Source: Streptomyces sp. NBS 14/10 (lineage in GTDB: Bacteria; Actinomycetota; Actinomycetes; Streptomycetales; Streptomycetaceae). From it: a DNA stretch of 64,000 bases. The DNA lies in NCBI RefSeq assembly GCF_002224125.1, contig NZ_NCSM01000031.1, positions 1 through 64,000 on the forward strand. The letters are read 5' to 3'. This document shows, piece by piece, positions 63,852 through 64,000 of this stretch (positions are counted from its first letter, which is position 1; the number at the start of each line of letters is the position of its first letter). A program made the position numbers and the translations under genes. A model generated the notes under the pieces. It did not search any database and was not told the origin of the DNA. It saw only the letters and a list, made by a program, of their open reading frames with translations.

Positions 63852-64000
63852 GTGCCCTTCTTGTCCGCCCTGAGCTGGCTCAAGTCCTCCTTCTCCGACG
63901 CGGGAGGCAACAACTGCATAGAGATCGCCACCGACGGTGGCACCATAGCCATGCGAGAGAGTTCCGAGCCCGAGACAATCGTCACGACCGACCGGATAAC
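63852..64000 (+). CDS. DUF397-family protein (5' part, cut by window end)
   Basis: From a GTG 3 nt after the XRE stop, the frame reads SALSWLKSSFSDAGGNNCIEIATDGGTIAMRESSEPETIVTTDRI (listed here only to show the family; key parts WxKSSxS, NNCIEIA and RESxxP). WxKSSxS and CVEVA-type motifs define DUF397, a small partner of the XRE/DUF5753 regulators. A TTG at 63861 is an alternative start. The gene runs off the end of the window. Confidence 0.85.
   Translation, partial: MPFLSALSWLKSSFSDAGGNNCIEIATDGGTIAMRESSEPETIVTTDRI

Overview
The window is chromosomal DNA from a high-GC actinomycete, almost certainly a Streptomyces. Evidence: strong third-position G/C bias, frequent GTG/TTG starts, and a conserved core block serA–ilvC–ilvN–ilvB … gatB–gatA–gatC–GGDEF/EAL–ligA. 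From memory this block matches the S. coelicolor SCO5494–SCO5515 region in order. Other signs are an ilvB leader peptide typical of the genus, a SARP/STAND regulator and an XRE–DUF397 pair. No tRNA, rRNA, CRISPR array or complete insertion sequence was seen.

Layout. 1–1234: no convincing gene; a large imperfect inverted repeat (1–330 against 795–1118) with a perfect 25-bp-stem palindrome and a short AT-rich island inside. 1235–10951: an export and regulation block: HxlR regulator/DHA2 exporter, MarR/DHA2 exporter/flavin- or F420-type oxidoreductase, MocR regulator facing a TIGR03086 protein and a small barrel protein, then a third DHA2 exporter with a TetR regulator. 11190–16786: serA and ilvC–ilvN–ilvB, with an attenuator and the 13-residue leader peptide [13 protein letters not shown]. 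16820–27529: a membrane PAS–GGDEF–EAL protein, a 2-hydroxyacid dehydrogenase, an aldo/keto reductase, a PQQ-type sugar dehydrogenase lipoprotein, a DUF6191 protein, and a large LuxR/STAND regulator preceded by a 64-aa protein. 27704–36404: two divergent ArsR–MFS pairs around an MMPL exporter, then an M81 peptidase. 36498–46120: gatB, a 79-aa membrane protein, gatA, gatC, an RmdB-like GGDEF–EAL protein, ligA and a short cobalamin-independent methionine-synthase-like protein. 46117–48892: SDR, MarR, DHA2 exporter. 48949–54080: a beta-helix remnant, an AfsR-type SARP/STAND regulator, a Tat-exported protein and a LOG-family protein. 54170–62039: a three-gene unit on the minus strand made of an apparently intact HsdR-like nuclease/translocase, a full-length HsdR paralogue lacking every catalytic motif, and a YgjP-type metallopeptidase coupled by a GTGA overlap. 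62227–64000: RsbW-like ATPase, XRE/DUF5753 regulator and the start of a DUF397 protein.

How it fits together. The conserved core handles serine and branched-chain amino-acid synthesis, Gln-tRNA(Gln)/Asn-tRNA amidation, DNA ligation and c-di-GMP turnover. Around it sit seven putative exporters, six of them beside a regulator of a different family, several with visible operator-like repeats. The most novel element is the orphan HsdR pair (active plus dead) without hsdM or hsdS in the window, translationally linked to a metallopeptidase. It looks like an uncharacterised defence-type module. All functions are inferred by reading the sequence; no database search was run.
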